Assembly (NCBI GenBank): GCA_023404715.1
Contig: JAEYAR010000129.1
Span: 1 to 13,280 of the forward strand
Length of the DNA stretch: 13,280 bases
Origin: Bacillota bacterium
Lineage (GTDB): Bacteria; Bacillota; Clostridia; Christensenellales; Aristaeellaceae
Direction: 5' to 3'
Position 1 is the stretch's first letter. The number at the start of each line of letters is the position of its first letter. Position numbers and translations under genes: made by a program. Positions 6,691 to 13,280 of this stretch are shown piece by piece. The notes beneath the pieces were generated by a model. The model searched no databases. It was not told the origin of the DNA and saw only the letters and a program-made list of their open reading frames with translations.

Positions 6691-6720
6691 TTGTGGAAAT
6701 TTGCGCGATTATGCTATAAT
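6691..6720 (+). promoter_or_regulatory. Promoter of the two-component system genes
   Basis: A consensus TATAAT (6715-6720) with TGC before it forms a strong extended -10. The -35 candidate TTGTGG (6691-6696, 18-bp spacer) is weak. ATTAT-GCT-ATAAT (6708-6720) is an inverted repeat over the -10. The stretch ATGCTATAAT is nearly the same as ATGCTATGAT in the divergent ABC promoter. The leader to the ATG at 6776 is about 50 bases. Confidence 0.65.
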
Positions 6721-6775
6721 CCCAAACGGATAAGAAGCTGTTTGGCACGTTCAAGGGGTGGATGGAGGGGATGGC

Positions 6776-8341
6776 ATGGCGCAAGCGGAATCTAAAAGAG
6801 AAGCCGGGATCATCCTGGTCGTGGACGACGACAAGCTCATCCGGGGGGACATTACGCGCCTGCTGCGCGAAGCGCTAGGCGATGGCGCCGAGATTGTCGA
6901 GGCGTACGACGGCAGGATGGCAATGCAAAAGCTGGAATCCACGCGGGCGGGCATCGTGCTGACCGATATGCGCATGCCGCGCATGGACGGCCTGGCGCTG
7001 ATCGAGGCCGCGCGCGGCCGCTGGCCGGACGTACAGTTCATCGTGCTGAGCAACTATGACGACTTTGATTACGTGAAGCAATCGTTTCAACACGGAATCG
7101 TCGACTATACGCTCAAATATCAGATCGATCAGGGCACGCTCAAGGGGCTGATAGAGAAGGCGCGCAAGTCGCTGGACGCGTATTGGCACAGCCGCGCGTA
7201 TAGGACGGAAATGCGCAAAAATGAGCTGTACGAGGAGGGCGTCCGTCTTGGCAAGGCCATCGCCGAAAGCGTAGAGGCCTGCACGACGCCCCCCGCGCTT
7301 ACACGCCTTGCGCAGCCCGCATGGCTCTTGCGCCTCGATTGCCTGCCGCAGCCCGAAGCGCCGGGTGAATGGCGGCGGCCGATCGCCACCACGTTCGCGC
7401 AGGCTTTTTCGATCGAAGGACGCGGCACGTTTCTACCGTTTGTGCTGCCGCGCAGGCCCGGGAAGGAGAAGCTGCAGATGGGCGTCGTCGCGATCGCCCC
7501 GTGCTTCAACCCCAGCGCGATGGAGATCACGCTGCGCGAGCGCGTGGACCGCTTTTTCGCGGAGGCGGCCCGGGCACAATGCGTCTGCGCGGCGGTGATG
7601 GAGCCGCTGGTCAGGTGGGACGGGCGCTTGATGGGACAGCTGGATGCGGCCGCCGCGCAGCTCTTTTACCTGGAAAAGTGCGAATGGGTCGCGGCCTTGA
7701 CCGATAAAGCCGTAGCCTATCAGGCGGCGGAGGAACAGGCGGCCTTCGCGCATGCGCTGCTGGAGGGACGCAGGGAGGACGCGCTTACGATCCTGCGCGG
7801 GGTGGCGCGGGCGCTGCGGCAAAACCGGCCGGATCCGCACGCGGCGCGCAAGCTATTGGGCCGCTTTCTCTGGGAGGTACAGGCGCGCTCGCCGATGGAA
7901 GGGGAGCAGCTATCGACGCTCGCGATGCAGCGCCTGAGCACGTACGAGCAGCTGATCGCCGAAGCGGTGCGCGGCCTGCCGATGATGCCGCGCACGCTCG
8001 CCTCTTCGAGCGACGGCGCGCTGGACGAACTCATCGAGAGCCTGCTCGCCGATCTGGCCACGCCCGTTTCGATCGACGAGGCGGCAAAGCGCATCGGCTT
8101 TAGTCGGGCGCATTTTTGCCGCCTTTTTAAACAGGCGACCGGGAGCAGCTACAACAGCTTTATCACGCAGCGGCGCATCGAGCGGGCGTGCACGCTGCTC
8201 AGGCACCCCAAGGCGCAGCTGCGCGTGGTCGCCTCCGCCGTAGGCTTTGACGACGTGCGTTATTTCCGCAAGGTATTCTTTCAGCACATGCATATGAGCG
8301 TGGACGAGTGGGTGCGCCGGTCTGCGGGAGGGGAAAGATGA
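6776..8341 (+). CDS. Response regulator, REC plus AraC-type DNA-binding domain (YesN-like)
   Basis: This 521-residue transcription factor is the output half of the two-component system. The receiver domain covers about 10-125: acidic residues DDD at 17-19, phospho-acceptor Asp64 in VLTDMRMPRMDG, the switch serine in VLSNYDDFDYV, and conserved Lys114 in DYTLKYQ. The residue after that lysine is Tyr instead of the usual Pro. A linker of nearly 300 residues, of the length usual in YesN-type regulators, leads to the AraC DNA-binding domain at about 420-514, with two helix-turn-helix units (SIDEAAKRIGFSRAHFCRLF and VVASAVGFDDVRYFRKVF). I chose ATG 6776, with GGAGG 7 bases upstream, over the in-frame GTG at 6758. 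It overlaps the kinase gene by 4 bases (ATGA). Divergence from a sugar ABC operon is the usual setting of this family; it probably activates that operon and the GH127 gene. Confidence 0.93.
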   Translation: MAQAESKREAGIILVVDDDKLIRGDITRLLREALGDGAEIVEAYDGRMAMQKLESTRAGIVLTDMRMPRMDGLALIEAARGRWPDVQFIVLSNYDDFDYVKQSFQHGIVDYTLKYQIDQGTLKGLIEKARKSLDAYWHSRAYRTEMRKNELYEEGVRLGKAIAESVEACTTPPALTRLAQPAWLLRLDCLPQPEAPGEWRRPIATTFAQAFSIEGRGTFLPFVLPRRPGKEKLQMGVVAIAPCFNPSAMEITLRERVDRFFAEAARAQCVCAAVMEPLVRWDGRLMGQLDAAAAQLFYLEKCEWVAALTDKAVAYQAAEEQAAFAHALLEGRREDALTILRGVARALRQNRPDPHAARKLLGRFLWEVQARSPMEGEQLSTLAMQRLSTYEQLIAEAVRGLPMMPRTLASSSDGALDELIESLLADLATPVSIDEAAKRIGFSRAHFCRLFKQATGSSYNSFITQRRIERACTLLRHPKAQLRVVASAVGFDDVRYFRKVFFQHMHMSVDEWVRRSAGGER

Positions 8342-10110
8342 GTTTTAAAGTGAAGCTGACCGCGCTGATGCTCGTACTCTCCATCCTCCCGGTTTTGATT
8401 TTCGCCGGCGCCGCATACGGCACCATCGGCGAAAACGCGACGCAGACCGCCATACAAACGAGCTCCGCGCTCTTCGACAGCCAGATGGAAAACTACGAGC
8501 AGAAGGTATTCCGCCTGTTCAACACCTCGCTGGATATCGTCTCCAACACGTCGCTGCGCATCCTCTTCAAGTACGTGAGAGAAGAGGTGCTCTTTTCCGA
8601 CTGTACCAGCTTTCGCAGGCGACAGATTTTGACCACCTATGCCGATCTACAGCGCTATATCGACGCGCATCTGGCATCATCCGAGGATCTGCTCGACGGC
8701 ATCAGCCTGACGGTCGCCAACCGGGACGCCGCCGTTATCCACTCGGGGGCTGATCGCCCAGCCCCGCGGGCGATCGAGAGGGCGCAGCGAAGCCTGGGCA
8801 CGCCGGTGCTCTGCGCGGACGACGCGCAGGGCTTATACGTCAGCGTGGCCTTTGCGGACCTGCCGCTCTCGGAGAGCCTGGGCGCGTGCGTGCTCAGCAT
8901 CCGCAGGGAAAACCTCTTTCGCACGCTCATGCCGGCGGAGCTGACGCAGGGAGAGCAACTCTTCATCCTGGACGGCGAAGGCCACGTGCTCTTTCACTCC
9001 GATGCAGCGCAAACAGACACCGTCTTTACGGACGAGGTATTTGCCGAGCAGGCGCCCGCCGAGGGGCCGCGCTCATACTTTGCGCCGCTGGAGGGGGAGG
9101 AGTACATCATCACCTGCCAGCGGACGGCGAGCAACCCGGACTGGACGGTTTACTACGCCATCCCCTACGCATACTTTATCACCAGCGGCTATAGCATCGC
9201 CGGCATGATCACGCCGTTTGCGTTGGCCTGCGCGCTGTTCGCACTCGCCGCCGCGATCGGCTGCTCCGCGTATGTCTACGCGCCGCTGCGGCGGCTGACG
9301 CAGGAAATCTCCCGCATGGACGAGGCGGGCATCCGCGCGCTGGAGGACAAGAACAACCCGCGTGAGATCGCTCTGCTCGTGCGCTCCTTCAACGCGCTGA
9401 TGCAGCGGGTGGATATGCTGCTCAAAAGGGTGGCGCAGGAGGCGGAGAACACCAAGAAGGCAGAAATCGTCGCGCTCAGAGCGCAGATCTCGCCCCACTT
9501 TTTATACAACACGCTCAACGGCATCAAATGCATGGCCGCGAGCCACCAGACGGAGGGAATCCAGGTCTCTGTGACCAGCTTGATCGCCCTCCTACGCGAA
9601 AGCCTCGGCAACACACAGGACGTCATCCCGCTCTCGCGCGAGCTTTCGTATGTAGACAACTACGTCCGGCTGCAGCGCTACCGGTTGGACCTTTGTTTTT
9701 GCTATCAGGTACACGTGCCGGAGGGGCTATACGGCGCGGCGGTGCCGCACTTCGCCCTGCAGCCGATCGTGGAAAACGCGCTGATACACGCGTTTGACGA
9801 AATAGCGGACAAAGGCAACACGATCTTGGTTAGCGCCGCGAAGGAAGCGGACGCGCTGCTGCTGACCGTCGAGGACAACGGCGCGGGCATCGACCCCGTC
9901 GTGGCGGCGACGCTGAACAGGCAGTTTTCCACGGATGCAGCCGTGGGCATTCAAAAGGTGGGCTTGCACAACGTATTTGAGCGCTGCCGGTTTCAGTTCG
10001 GCGCAAACGCGCGCCTGACGATCGAGAACACCGGCGCGGGGACGCGCGTGACGCTCCGGCTGCCGCACCGCGAATACCGTGAGGGGCGGACGGATTACCG
10101 GCAAACATGA
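8338..10110 (+). CDS. Sensor histidine kinase, YesM-like (HisKA_7TM-independent, His_kinase PF06580 type)
   Basis: This 590-residue membrane kinase is the partner of the response regulator. Helix 1 spans about 7-29. An extracytoplasmic sensor region follows (about 30-285, probably Cache-like, with the stretch LFILDGEGHVLFHS at 208-221), then helix 2 (about 286-315) and a HAMP-like linker with VYAPLRRLTQEISRM. The phospho-acceptor His387 lies in QISPHFLYNTLN, the mark of the LytS/YesM class. The ATP-binding domain has an N box (LQPIVENALIHA, 474-485), VEDNGAGI (511-518) and VGLHNV (541-546). The ATG at 8338 has GGGAGGGG just upstream and overlaps the regulator stop; an in-frame GTG at 8308 lies inside the regulator gene and is less likely. 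The signal sensed is unknown, but the neighbouring importer and hydrolase suggest a carbohydrate. Confidence 0.94.
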   Translation: MSFKVKLTALMLVLSILPVLIFAGAAYGTIGENATQTAIQTSSALFDSQMENYEQKVFRLFNTSLDIVSNTSLRILFKYVREEVLFSDCTSFRRRQILTTYADLQRYIDAHLASSEDLLDGISLTVANRDAAVIHSGADRPAPRAIERAQRSLGTPVLCADDAQGLYVSVAFADLPLSESLGACVLSIRRENLFRTLMPAELTQGEQLFILDGEGHVLFHSDAAQTDTVFTDEVFAEQAPAEGPRSYFAPLEGEEYIITCQRTASNPDWTVYYAIPYAYFITSGYSIAGMITPFALACALFALAAAIGCSAYVYAPLRRLTQEISRMDEAGIRALEDKNNPREIALLVRSFNALMQRVDMLLKRVAQEAENTKKAEIVALRAQISPHFLYNTLNGIKCMAASHQTEGIQVSVTSLIALLRESLGNTQDVIPLSRELSYVDNYVRLQRYRLDLCFCYQVHVPEGLYGAAVPHFALQPIVENALIHAFDEIADKGNTILVSAAKEADALLLTVEDNGAGIDPVVAATLNRQFSTDAAVGIQKVGLHNVFERCRFQFGANARLTIENTGAGTRVTLRLPHREYREGRTDYRQT

Positions 10111-10136
10111 GGAGGAATCGCACAACACGATCCTCT
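10111..10136 (+). terminator. Hairpin after the sensor kinase gene, weak terminator
   Basis: GAGGAATCG (10112-10120) pairs with CGATCCTC (10128-10135) with one bulged A and the loop CACAACA, directly after the kinase stop. The tail CATTTATG is only moderately T-rich. It may end the two-component transcript in part. Its right arm overlaps the candidate regulator site at 10130-10153. Confidence 0.35.
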
Positions 10137-10153
10137 CATTTATGATCCGTTTT
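10130..10153 (+). promoter_or_regulatory. Candidate activator site of the GH127 gene (shared with the ABC promoter)
   Basis: The block ATCC, TCTC, ATTTAT, GATCCGTTTT matches the ABC operon block at 21 of 24 positions and lies at the identical distance (28 nt) from its -10 element. The 11-mer TGATCCGTTTT (10143-10153) is exact. Relative to the predicted start of transcription it covers about -64 to -41, where an AraC-type activator would contact the polymerase at a weak -35. A GATCC direct repeat with a 15-bp period (10129 and 10144) is also visible. Confidence 0.55.
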
Positions 10154-10178
10154 GCACATATCTCAGCCCGGCGTTTTA

Positions 10179-10187
10179 TGTTACAAT
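10179..10187 (+). promoter_or_regulatory. Extended -10 promoter of the GH127 gene
   Basis: TGT precedes TACAAT (10182-10187), an extended -10. The position 17 bp upstream reads TATCTC, so no real -35 is present. Transcription would start near 10194, giving a leader of about 53 bases. A separate promoter means that the hydrolase gene can be expressed independently of the kinase gene upstream. Confidence 0.55.
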
Positions 10188-10246
10188 GGGCCCAGCTCAC
10201 GGTGGGCCGAGGGCCCGATGGAAAGAGAGGATGTGACATTCACCGC

Positions 10247-12085
10247 ATGCTTCAAAAGACGAAGTTTAGCCCCTTTACACATGGAGAGATCAAGCCGCAG
10301 GGCTGGCTTTTGCGCCAGCTGCGCATTCAGGCCGAGGGACTGAGCGGCCACCTGGATCAGGTCTGGCCCGATATCCGGGACAGCCAATGGATCGGCGGAG
10401 CCCGCGACGGCTGGGAGCGCGTGCCCTACTGGCTGGACGGCTTTATCCCGCTCGCCTATCTGCTGGAGGATGAGGACCTCAAGGCGCGCGCCAAGCGATA
10501 TGTCGACGGCATCCTGAGCCGTCAGGAGGAAGACGGATGGATCTGCCCCTGCGGGAAGGAGGCGCGCGACACCTATGACGTATGGGCGTTCATGCTCATC
10601 CTCAAGGTGCTCGCGCTCTACGCGGATCTGAGCGGGGACGAGCGCATCGAAGGCGCGGTGGCGCGCGCGCTGCGCTGCCTCGAAAGGCACCTGCACCACC
10701 AGACGCTCTTCAACTGGGGGGCCGCGCGCTGGTACGAGTGTCTGATCCCGATCTACTGGCTCTACGACAGGATGCCGGAGGACTGGCTGATCGACCTTTG
10801 CTACCGCCTGCGCACGCAGGGCATGGACTATACAAAGGCGTTTGAGCCCTACCGCGATCAGGACTGGAAGCGCCAATGGACGTTCGACACGCACGTGGTC
10901 AACCTCGCCATGTGCCTTAAGCAAGAGGCGCTGATGGCGCGGCTGACGGGCGAAGACCCGGACGCCTTCGCGCTCAGGGCGCACGAGACGCTGAAGCGCT
11001 ACCACGGCATGGCGGTCGGCCACTTCACGGGCGACGAATGCGTGGCGGGCACGAGCCCGGTGCAGGGATCGGAGCTTTGCAGCGTGGTCGAGGCGATGTA
11101 TTCCTTTGAGCAGCTGCTCGCCGTCGGCGGCAACCCGCATTGGGCGGACGAGGCCGAACGCCTGGCGTTCAACGCCCTGCCCGCGACGACGAGCGCGGAC
11201 ATGTGGACGCACCAGTACGACCAGATGACCAACCAGATCCGCTGCGAGCGCCTGCCGGAGGATCACGTGGTCTTCGGCACCAACGGGCCCGAAGCCCATC
11301 TGTTCGGGCTGGAGCCGAACTTTGGCTGCTGCACGGCGAACTTCAACCAGGGCTGGCCGAAATTTGCGCTCTCTACGTTCATGCGCGCGCAGGACGGCGT
11401 GGCCTCCTGCCTCATCGCGCCGGGCGAGGTCCGCTTTACGCACGCGGGCGTGCATGTGCGTGTACGTCTGGAGACGGAATATCCCTTTAAAGGCGCCGCG
11501 CGCTACAGCGTGACGGCGGACGCGCCCGTGACGTTTGCGCTCTACCTGCGCATACCGTCTGCGGCGAAGCAGGCCTGGGTGGACGGCGAGGCCGCGCAGC
11601 CGGGCGCGTTCCATCGGATCACCCGCACGTGGGCGGGAACGCAGACGATCGACGTGCGGTACGATTTTGCCTGTGAGCTGGCGGAGCGCCCCGGCGACAT
11701 GCGCTGCTTGTGGCGCGGGCCGCTGCTCTACTGCGTCGCGATCGAGGAGCGCTGGGAGAAGCGCGAGTATACGGACAAAGGCGTAGAGCGCAAGTACCCC
11801 TACTGCGACTACGAGATCTTTCCGCAGTCCGCCTGGAATTACGCCTTTACGGACGAGCAATTTGACGTGCTGGAAAAAGAGATTGGGGCTTACCCCTTCA
11901 GCACGGCGCAGCCGCCGGTGGAGATCACGGCAAGCCTCGCGCCGGTGGATTGGCCGGAGGCGAACGGCGTATGCCTGCGCGCGCCTGCGAGCCGCAAGGT
12001 GCAGGGCCCCGCGCAGCGGGTGCGCATGATTCCCTACGGCTGCACCAACCTGCGCATGACCGAAATGCCTTTGGTCGAGGCGTGA
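10247..12085 (+). CDS. Glycoside hydrolase, GH127/DUF1680 family (beta-L-arabinofuranosidase-like)
   Basis: The protein has 612 residues and no signal peptide, so it acts in the cytoplasm on imported sugar. The N-terminal two thirds form an alpha/alpha barrel (RVPYWLDGFIPLAYLL at 58-73, QEEDGWICPCG at 93-103); the remainder is beta-rich. GH127 enzymes are known to bind zinc through Glu-x-Cys and a Cys-Cys pair, one cysteine being the nucleophile. Here GSELC supplies Glu276 and Cys278, and FGCCTAN supplies Cys361 and Cys362, so the metal-thiolate site is intact. Glu264 in FTGDEC is a candidate acid/base. The family is broad, so the sugar could be other than L-arabinofuranose. The ATG at 10247 is 16 bases from its nearest Shine-Dalgarno-like AGAGAGG (10224-10230); an ATT at 10238 is better spaced but would be an exceptional start. 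Frames further upstream overlap the kinase gene and are unlikely to be used. Confidence 0.88.
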   Translation: MLQKTKFSPFTHGEIKPQGWLLRQLRIQAEGLSGHLDQVWPDIRDSQWIGGARDGWERVPYWLDGFIPLAYLLEDEDLKARAKRYVDGILSRQEEDGWICPCGKEARDTYDVWAFMLILKVLALYADLSGDERIEGAVARALRCLERHLHHQTLFNWGAARWYECLIPIYWLYDRMPEDWLIDLCYRLRTQGMDYTKAFEPYRDQDWKRQWTFDTHVVNLAMCLKQEALMARLTGEDPDAFALRAHETLKRYHGMAVGHFTGDECVAGTSPVQGSELCSVVEAMYSFEQLLAVGGNPHWADEAERLAFNALPATTSADMWTHQYDQMTNQIRCERLPEDHVVFGTNGPEAHLFGLEPNFGCCTANFNQGWPKFALSTFMRAQDGVASCLIAPGEVRFTHAGVHVRVRLETEYPFKGAARYSVTADAPVTFALYLRIPSAAKQAWVDGEAAQPGAFHRITRTWAGTQTIDVRYDFACELAERPGDMRCLWRGPLLYCVAIEERWEKREYTDKGVERKYPYCDYEIFPQSAWNYAFTDEQFDVLEKEIGAYPFSTAQPPVEITASLAPVDWPEANGVCLRAPASRKVQGPAQRVRMIPYGCTNLRMTEMPLVEA

Positions 12086-12096
12086 TCCCTACAAAG

Positions 12097-12128
12097 AGGG
12101 GCCCTTGGTTCGAGAACCAGGGGCCTTT
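12097..12128 (+). terminator. GC-rich palindrome after the GH127 gene, copy A
   Basis: GGGGCCCTTGGTTC pairs with GAACCAGGGGCCTT over 14 positions (three G-T pairs) around GA, plus one outer A-T pair, starting 12 bases after the stop codon. Only a short TTT follows. It probably ends the hydrolase transcript. It is nearly identical to copy B at 12326-12355, so it is also a repeat element. Confidence 0.6.
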
Positions 12129-12325
12129 GGCCGTCGACAAAGTCGACGGCCTCGGGCAAAATGAATGCTTATTTTGCCCGAAGATCGCGGGAGATGTTTT
12201 CCTGCGCAAATGCTGCGCATTTGACGACGGAAAACGCCCCGCCCACCGGCAAAGCCGGGCGATACGATTACAGCCTTGCAGACGGCTTTTGGTGTGTCTG
12301 GCTTCGATGGGTTTGCCAACGGTCT
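12129..12325. repeat. Chain of hairpins between two matching palindromes
   Basis: Directly after copy A come GGCCGTCGAC-AAA-GTCGACGGCC (12129-12151, 10 bp perfect) and TCGGGCAAAAT with ATTTTGCCCGA (12152-12181, 11 bp perfect, loop GAATGCTT), with no base between them. After 14 bases follows a two-part hairpin, GTTTTCC with GGAAAAC (12196-12235) enclosing CAAATGC-TGC-GCATTTG. Then come CGCCC with GGGCG (12240-12261, inner GGC-AAA-GCC) and weaker stems near 12272-12287 and 12299-12318. No credible gene is present; the open frames through this stretch lack start signals. It may be a mobile miniature element, a structured RNA or a dispersed intergenic repeat. Confidence 0.6.
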
Positions 12326-12355
12326 GGGGCCCCTGGTTTGAGAACCGGGGGCCCT
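12326..12355. repeat. GC-rich palindrome, copy B
   Basis: GGGGCCCCTGGTTT pairs with GAACCGGGGGCCCT over 14 positions around GA. It differs from copy A by only a few bases, and most of the changes keep the pairing, so the structure seems to be what is preserved. TTATT follows. It lies just upstream of the promoter of the next gene and could insulate it from upstream transcription. Confidence 0.6.
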
Positions 12356-12363
12356 TATTGCGC

Positions 12364-12392
12364 TTGATCGTCTACGGCGAAGATGATATACT
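12364..12392 (+). promoter_or_regulatory. Promoter of the AAA-ATPase-like gene
   Basis: TTGATC (12364-12369) and TATACT (12387-12392) are separated by 17 bp, and TGA precedes the -10. This is a strong sigma-A-type promoter. The leader to the ATG at 12451 is about 52 bases. The gene thus has its own transcription unit. Confidence 0.7.
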
Positions 12393-12450
12393 AAGACTGA
12401 AATTCGGCGCCCGTATTCGATTGATCACAGCGGGATAAGGAGGCCTTCTC

Positions 12451-13280
12451 ATGGAGAATAGCAAGTTGCCGATAGGCATCGAGAGCTTTGAAGAAATCCG
12501 TACACAGGGCTTTTATTACGTAGATAAGACGCCGCTCATCCGGGATTTATTGAACGGATGGGGAAAGGTGAATCTATTCACGCGCCCGCGCCGCTTTGGC
12601 AAGACGCTCAACATGAGCATGCTAAAGTCCTTCTTCGAGATCGGCGGGGATAAGTCGCTGTTCGAGGGGCTTGCGATTGCAAAGGAGAAGGCGCTATGCG
12701 ATGCGCACATGGGACGCTACCCCGTCGTGTTCGTATCCCTTAAAAACGTGGATGGGAGCTGCTATGACGACGCTTATGCGACGTTATGCGGCGTCATAAA
12801 CAGGGAAGCAAGACGTTTTCAATTCTTGCTTCAAAGCGATCGCTTGAGCGAAATCGATAAACGCGCGTTGATGAAGCTCTATGACGACAAGCCTGAGGCG
12901 TCTACTCTCAAAGAAGGCCTGCTGACCTTGACGGAGCTGCTTTCTCAACACTACAATCGAAAGGTGATCCTGCTCATCGACGAGTACGACGTGCCGCTGG
13001 ACAAAGCGTATCAGCATGGCTACTACGACGAGATGGTCCATTTAATCCGGGGGATGTTCGCGCAGGCGCTTAAGACGAACGACAGCCTGCATTTCGCCGT
13101 GCTGACCGGCTGCCTGCGCGTCTCGAAGGAGAGCATATTCACAGGCCTGAATAACCTCAAGGCGCATTCCATCGTGGACGCGCAGTTTGACGAGTACTTC
13201 GGCTTCACGGGTCCTGAGGTCGAGCGGATCCTTTGCGATTATGGGCTCGTATCGCGCAGCGCGGAGATGAAGGAATGGTA
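12451..13280 (+). CDS. AAA-ATPase-like protein (PF09820 type), N-terminal part, cut by the window end
   Basis: The frame is open from ATG 12451 to the last base: 276 complete codons and no stop. AAGGAGG (12437-12443) lies 7 bases before the ATG. The N-terminus shows the family signature: IGIESFEEIR (8-17), FYYVDKTPLI (21-30), a Walker A-type loop RPRRFGKT (45-52), Walker B VILLIDEYD (172-180), and LTGCLRVSKESIFTGLNN (218-235). Members of this widespread family, abundant in Bacteroidetes and Clostridia, usually end in a PD-(D/E)XK nuclease-like domain (DUF1703), which would lie beyond the edge. Their role is not established; defence or mobile-element functions have been suggested from the nuclease domain. 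It has no visible link to the sugar genes and has its own promoter after the hairpin chain. Its codon use is less GC-rich than in the hydrolase, which may mark transfer. Confidence 0.9.
   Translation, partial: MENSKLPIGIESFEEIRTQGFYYVDKTPLIRDLLNGWGKVNLFTRPRRFGKTLNMSMLKSFFEIGGDKSLFEGLAIAKEKALCDAHMGRYPVVFVSLKNVDGSCYDDAYATLCGVINREARRFQFLLQSDRLSEIDKRALMKLYDDKPEASTLKEGLLTLTELLSQHYNRKVILLIDEYDVPLDKAYQHGYYDEMVHLIRGMFAQALKTNDSLHFAVLTGCLRVSKESIFTGLNNLKAHSIVDAQFDEYFGFTGPEVERILCDYGLVSRSAEMKEW

Noticed and set aside
6758..6776. GTG 6758 as the start of the response regulator
   Set aside because: The better-placed GGAGG (6764-6768) lies downstream of it and 7 bases before ATG 6776, and the six extra residues do not belong to the receiver domain.
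10181..11860. A 559-codon open frame on the minus strand
   Set aside because: It lies antisense to the GH127 gene, has no ribosome binding site and is a composition rich in Arg, Ala and Val with no recognisable domain. It is a shadow of GC-rich codon use.
12097..12355. CRISPR array
   Set aside because: The two palindromes are separated by about 200 bases of different hairpins. There are no regularly spaced repeats with unique spacers and no cas gene.
11950..12438. An open frame of 162 codons on the plus strand containing two copies of a GPWFEN-type peptide
   Set aside because: It begins inside the GH127 gene in another frame and runs through the hairpin chain. The repeated peptide is only the translation of palindrome copies A and B.

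Overview
The window looks like a chromosomal carbohydrate-uptake region of a Gram-positive bacterium of the Clostridia type (Bacillota). The reasons are strong AGGAGG-type ribosome binding sites, extended -10 promoters, a YesM/YesN-style two-component system, and a CUT1 sugar ABC transporter without its own ATPase gene. The solute-binding protein has a signal peptide but no lipobox cysteine, which is unusual for a Gram-positive. A Christensenellales-like lineage would fit, but that is a guess from style and not a demonstrated placement.

Layout. (1) 23-1687, minus: a cytoplasmic protein of about 554 residues that looks like a heparinase/polysaccharide-lyase-type toroid plus beta-sandwich. A ribosome binding site just after its stop suggests that its operon continues off the left edge. 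(2) 1688-2215: an AT-rich divergent intergenic region. It holds a minus-strand promoter with a palindromic operator, a short transcript of about 110 nt ending in an intrinsic terminator (small RNA or leader), and a plus-strand promoter. (3) 2216-3409, plus: an MFS transporter of the sugar-symporter type, followed by a strong hairpin between convergent genes. (4) 6572 down to 3540, minus: a three-gene sugar ABC transporter operon (MalF-type permease, MalG-type permease, binding protein). (5) 6776-10110, plus: a divergent response regulator (REC plus AraC-type DNA-binding domain) and sensor kinase, overlapping by 4 bases. (6) 10247-12085, plus: a GH127/DUF1680 glycoside hydrolase with its own promoter. 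(7) 12097-12355: a non-coding chain of abutting hairpins bounded by two nearly identical GC-rich palindromes. (8) 12451 to the right edge, plus: the N-terminal part of an AAA-ATPase-like (PF09820-type) protein with its own promoter, cut by the window end.

How it works together. The sensor kinase should detect an extracellular sugar or an envelope signal and phosphorylate the response regulator, which then activates import (the ABC operon) and intracellular cleavage (the GH127 enzyme). The sequence supports this: the ABC operon promoter and the GH127 promoter share a 24-bp block (21 of 24 identical, including the exact 11-mer TGATCCGTTTT). In both cases the block ends exactly 28 nt before an extended -10 element that has a poor -35. 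This is the best candidate for a regulator binding site in the window and, in my view, its most informative non-coding signal.

The left part (genes 1 and 2) is visibly less GC-rich than the centre and has its own control elements. It may be a separate carbohydrate module. No CRISPR array, tRNA, rRNA, phage gene or transposase was recognised.
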